From: Anaerolineae bacterium
Lineage (GTDB): Bacteria > Chloroflexota > Anaerolineae > 4572-78 > NAK82
Assembly (NCBI GenBank): GCA_030597485.1
Contig: JAUVRU010000127.1
Coordinates: forward strand, 1 to 6,412
Direction of reading: 5' to 3'
Length of the DNA stretch: 6,412 bases
Part shown: one piece after another, positions 4,452-6,412 of the stretch
How the letters are laid out: the number at the start of each line of letters is the position of its first letter
Numbering within the stretch: position 1 is the stretch's first letter
Program-made: the position numbers and the translations under genes
The notes under the pieces: model-generated
The model's input: the letters and a program-made list of their open reading frames with translations, nothing else
Database searches by the model: none
Told to the model about the DNA's origin: nothing

Positions 4452-6119
4452 TCAGGGGACAGGGGTTTGGTGGCGTGCTTCAGCTATGATCACGCGACGG
4501 GTGTTCATATACCAGTCGGCGATGTTGCGGAAACGATCTGAGGGGCTCACTAGGGGGCCAATCTGTACTAGATGTATCGCTTGGTCTACGGCATAGGTGT
4601 AGACGGGGTAGGCTATGATCAGTGCTGGCATTTCTTCCGCAAAAATCCGCTGGAACTCGGAGTAATGCTCTCTCCGTTGGTCCTGGGTAGGGACGCGGCG
4701 GGCTTCCTCAAGCACTTCGCTGGCTCGCCGATTGTCCCAACCGCCATAGTTTTGGCCGCCTTCGATTTGGGTCTGGTCCCACATCGGGTAGGGATCCGGG
4801 TCGCCGGAGAGCAGCAGCTCGACCAGGACCGCCTGGAAATCGTGCGTGCGCAGCCGATCGCCCAGGCCAGCGCCTAGCGTTTCAACCTCGACCGCAATCC
4901 CCTGTCCGGCCCACTGCTCCGCCATATCGCCTCCCAGGATAGAGCTGACCGGGTCGTCGCTGGTCAACAGGACAAATTGCAGCGGTTGACCGTTCTTGTC
5001 TCGGACCCCATCCCCGTCTGTGTCAACCCACTGGGCCTGGTCCAACAACGCCTGGGCTTGAGCCGGGTTGTGCTGTGGCCATTGCACCGTGGGGTCGTAG
5101 GCCCACATCCAGGATCGGATAGGGCCATCGGCCACCAGTCCTTGTCCCCTTAGAGCGTCGTCAATGAGTGCCTGGCGGTCCAGCGCATGGAGAAGTGCCT
5201 GGCGCACGCGGGCATCCTGAAAGAAGGGGCTGTCGTCTGGGTCTTGTAGATTCAGATATGTGATCTGGTAACCGGACAAACGAGCGCTAAACAGACTGAG
5301 CGATGTCAGACTCGCTGCTTTATCGAAGAGATAGGGGGGGACGTAGCTGATGCCCATGATCTCGCCCGCCTGATAGGCAGTCAGCAGTTGCTCGTAAGTT
5401 GGGTAGAAGCGGAACTGAATCCCATCCAGGTAGGGGTGTTCATTGCGGAAGTAGCGGGGGTTGGGAATCAGAGTGGCCTGCTTGACGGAGATGCTGGAAA
5501 GTATGAAAGGGCCGGTGCCAACGGGATGGGTATTGAAGGGATGGTTAGCCAACTCACGAGCTGAGACGCCCCTGAGCACATGTTCGGGGAGGATGCCTAT
5601 TGAGGCGTAGTCTGCAAATGGGGGATAGGGTTCACCGAGCCGAAATCGTACGGTGTAATCGTCTAGCTTGTCCACAGTGACCGTGCGCCATAGATTCGCC
5701 TGGAATGGCGCGCCGGTGAAATCCGGATCCTGCATCAATCTGATGGTGAAGATAACGTCGTCGGCGTCGAACTGCTCCCCATCGGACCATTGCACGTCCT
5801 GGCGTAATTGAAAGACATATGTGGTGCTATCAGGCGACACAGTCCATTTCAGAGCCAGGTCAGGCTCCGCTTCACCCTGGCTGTTCACCCGCGTCAGGCC
5901 ATTGAAGACGAGACTGACGAGGTCCTTGTCGACTGGGTTATAATGGGCCAGCAGGGGATTCACGTATTGTGGGGCGCCAGCCAGCCCTTCAACGTAGATG
6001 CCTCCTTCGTCGGGGACCAGCACCGTGGTACGTGATGCTGCGATGGAGAAGAGGAAGACGCCGATTAGGGCAATACCGCTGAAGGCAATAACTGCTTGCC
6101 ACCGGATGAAACGTCCCAT
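4452..6119 (-). CDS. ABC transporter substrate-binding protein, family 5 (peptide/nickel type)
   Basis: This 555-residue protein belongs to the SBP_bac_5 family, which captures oligopeptides, nickel complexes or other solutes outside the cell and delivers them to an ABC permease. Supporting stretches are NPVDKDLVSLVFNGLTRVN (61-79), WTVSPDSTTYVFQLRQDVQWSDGE (split across 92-115), FDADDVIFTIRLM, PVGTGPF (199-205) and VRQALLHALDR (305-315). Residues 9-28 are a strong hydrophobic segment after a basic start, but there is no Cys for a lipobox and no obvious cleavage site. It may be held in the membrane as a signal anchor. A DxDGDGxxD loop at 366-374 (DTDGDGVRD) is a calcium-binding-type insertion. 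The ATG at 6119 is fixed by an in-frame TAG just upstream, yet no Shine-Dalgarno sequence precedes it. No permease or ATPase gene is adjacent, so the substrate cannot be named. Confidence 0.93.
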   Translation of the reverse strand: MGRFIRWQAVIAFSGIALIGVFLFSIAASRTTVLVPDEGGIYVEGLAGAPQYVNPLLAHYNPVDKDLVSLVFNGLTRVNSQGEAEPDLALKWTVSPDSTTYVFQLRQDVQWSDGEQFDADDVIFTIRLMQDPDFTGAPFQANLWRTVTVDKLDDYTVRFRLGEPYPPFADYASIGILPEHVLRGVSARELANHPFNTHPVGTGPFILSSISVKQATLIPNPRYFRNEHPYLDGIQFRFYPTYEQLLTAYQAGEIMGISYVPPYLFDKAASLTSLSLFSARLSGYQITYLNLQDPDDSPFFQDARVRQALLHALDRQALIDDALRGQGLVADGPIRSWMWAYDPTVQWPQHNPAQAQALLDQAQWVDTDGDGVRDKNGQPLQFVLLTSDDPVSSILGGDMAEQWAGQGIAVEVETLGAGLGDRLRTHDFQAVLVELLLSGDPDPYPMWDQTQIEGGQNYGGWDNRRASEVLEEARRVPTQDQRREHYSEFQRIFAEEMPALIIAYPVYTYAVDQAIHLVQIGPLVSPSDRFRNIADWYMNTRRVIIAEARHQTPVP

Positions 6120-6183
6120 AAGGTGATTTCGTGTCTATCCTAAACAGACAATCTCCCTGTACCATGGGGCAGGATTATGACGG

Positions 6184-6412
6184 TTGAGAGTGTCAAGTCG
6201 CCGAAATGCTCGTGTTTCTGAGCGCTCTCGACGGTCCCTGTGGCTGGAAACAGCCACTCGTCTCTTTGACGTGCTCAACACAGAAACCGCCATGAGAAGA
6301 TTGGAAGGGACATACCTCCCCGTCTACAGGCAGGTGAGGTCAGGCAGCCAGTACTACGCTCACGATCGATATGGAGAAGAAGACCAGACTAAGTCCGACG
6401 GTAGCCTGGTGC
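6184..6412 (+). CDS. Start of an unrecognised protein (partial, runs off the window)
   Basis: One plus-strand frame stays open for 77 codons, from just after a TGA at 6178-6180 to the end of the window. All other frames on both strands are interrupted in this stretch. The translation includes a basic start (SSRRNARVSERSRRSL), then LWLETATRLFDVLNTETAM, then RQVRSGSQYYAHDRYGEEDQ. The composition looks protein-like but I recognise no family. The start is uncertain: TTG at 6184 has AGGA nine bases upstream, GTG at 6190 is next, and the only in-frame ATG (6292) has no ribosome binding site. It is divergent from the solute-binding protein gene, with about 64 bases between. It could also be a gene remnant. 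Confidence 0.45.
   Translation, partial: MRVSSRRNARVSERSRRSLWLETATRLFDVLNTETAMRRLEGTYLPVYRQVRSGSQYYAHDRYGEEDQTKSDGSLV
6240..6257 (+). repeat. Perfect 7-bp hairpin with GAAA tetraloop
   Basis: GTGGCTG (6240-6246) pairs perfectly with CAGCCAC (6251-6257) around the stable GNRA loop GAAA. Further out, GACG (6230-6233) can pair with CGTC (6259-6262) and GTTTCTG (6214-6220) with CAGAAAC (6281-6287), giving a possible three-tier stem. It lies inside the partial open frame, so it may be an incidental coding-sequence structure or a sign that this stretch is RNA rather than protein coding. Confidence 0.4.

Noticed and set aside
6120..6183. Promoter for the solute-binding protein gene or the divergent open frame
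   Set aside because: The best hexamers (for example TAGGAT at 6137-6142 with an ATGGTA-like -35) match too poorly, and a TTGACA on the minus strand near 6190 has no -10 at proper spacing.
1..6412. CRISPR array, insertion sequence, tRNA or rRNA gene, direct-repeat array
   Set aside because: I saw no regularly spaced repeats, no transposase-like frame with terminal inverted repeats and no cloverleaf or rRNA signature on either strand.

Overview
The window reads as a chromosomal housekeeping segment from a Chloroflexota-like bacterium, most likely the Anaerolineae/Caldilineae side. This is inferred from gene order and protein style only: a long bL31, a DUF2344 gene ahead of rplU-rpmA, a membrane-anchored peptide-type substrate-binding protein beside a DivIC/FtsB-like gene, and consensus-type sigma-70 promoters. 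No rRNA, tRNA, CRISPR array, insertion sequence or prophage is visible.

Left part (1-2172, all minus strand). Read in the direction of transcription the order is a DUF2344 'radical SAM-linked' gene, rplU (bL21), rpmA (bL27), rpmE (bL31), then the first 38 codons of tdk (thymidine kinase), which runs off the left edge. One promoter lies ahead of the DUF2344 gene. A second, with perfect -35 and -10 hexamers, sits across the end of that gene and can drive the ribosomal protein genes separately. The bL31 gene is unusual: its zinc-binding bL31 domain is followed by a linker and a helix-hairpin-helix domain that closely resembles the RNA polymerase alpha-subunit C-terminal domain. The rpmE-tdk spacer is packed with three perfect inverted repeats, the last of which looks like a terminator or attenuator.

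Middle part (2173-3821). A 176-base divergent intergenic region carries back-to-back extended -10 promoters. To the right is a 457-codon plus-strand gene of unknown function, with a long disordered Pro/Ala-rich N-terminus, a predicted coiled coil and four membrane segments. It ends in a clear tandem-hairpin terminator.

Right part (3822-6412). A minus-strand DivIC/FtsB-family division gene has its own perfect-consensus promoter, whose -35 lies inside a 15-base palindrome that could be an operator. Upstream of it, also on the minus strand, is a family 5 extracellular solute-binding protein with an uncleaved-looking signal anchor and no lipobox. The last 230 bases hold the start of a divergent plus-strand open frame that I do not recognise and that continues out of the window.

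The best candidate for something little described is the bL31-alphaCTD fusion. Next are the structured tdk leader and the palindrome over the division-gene promoter.
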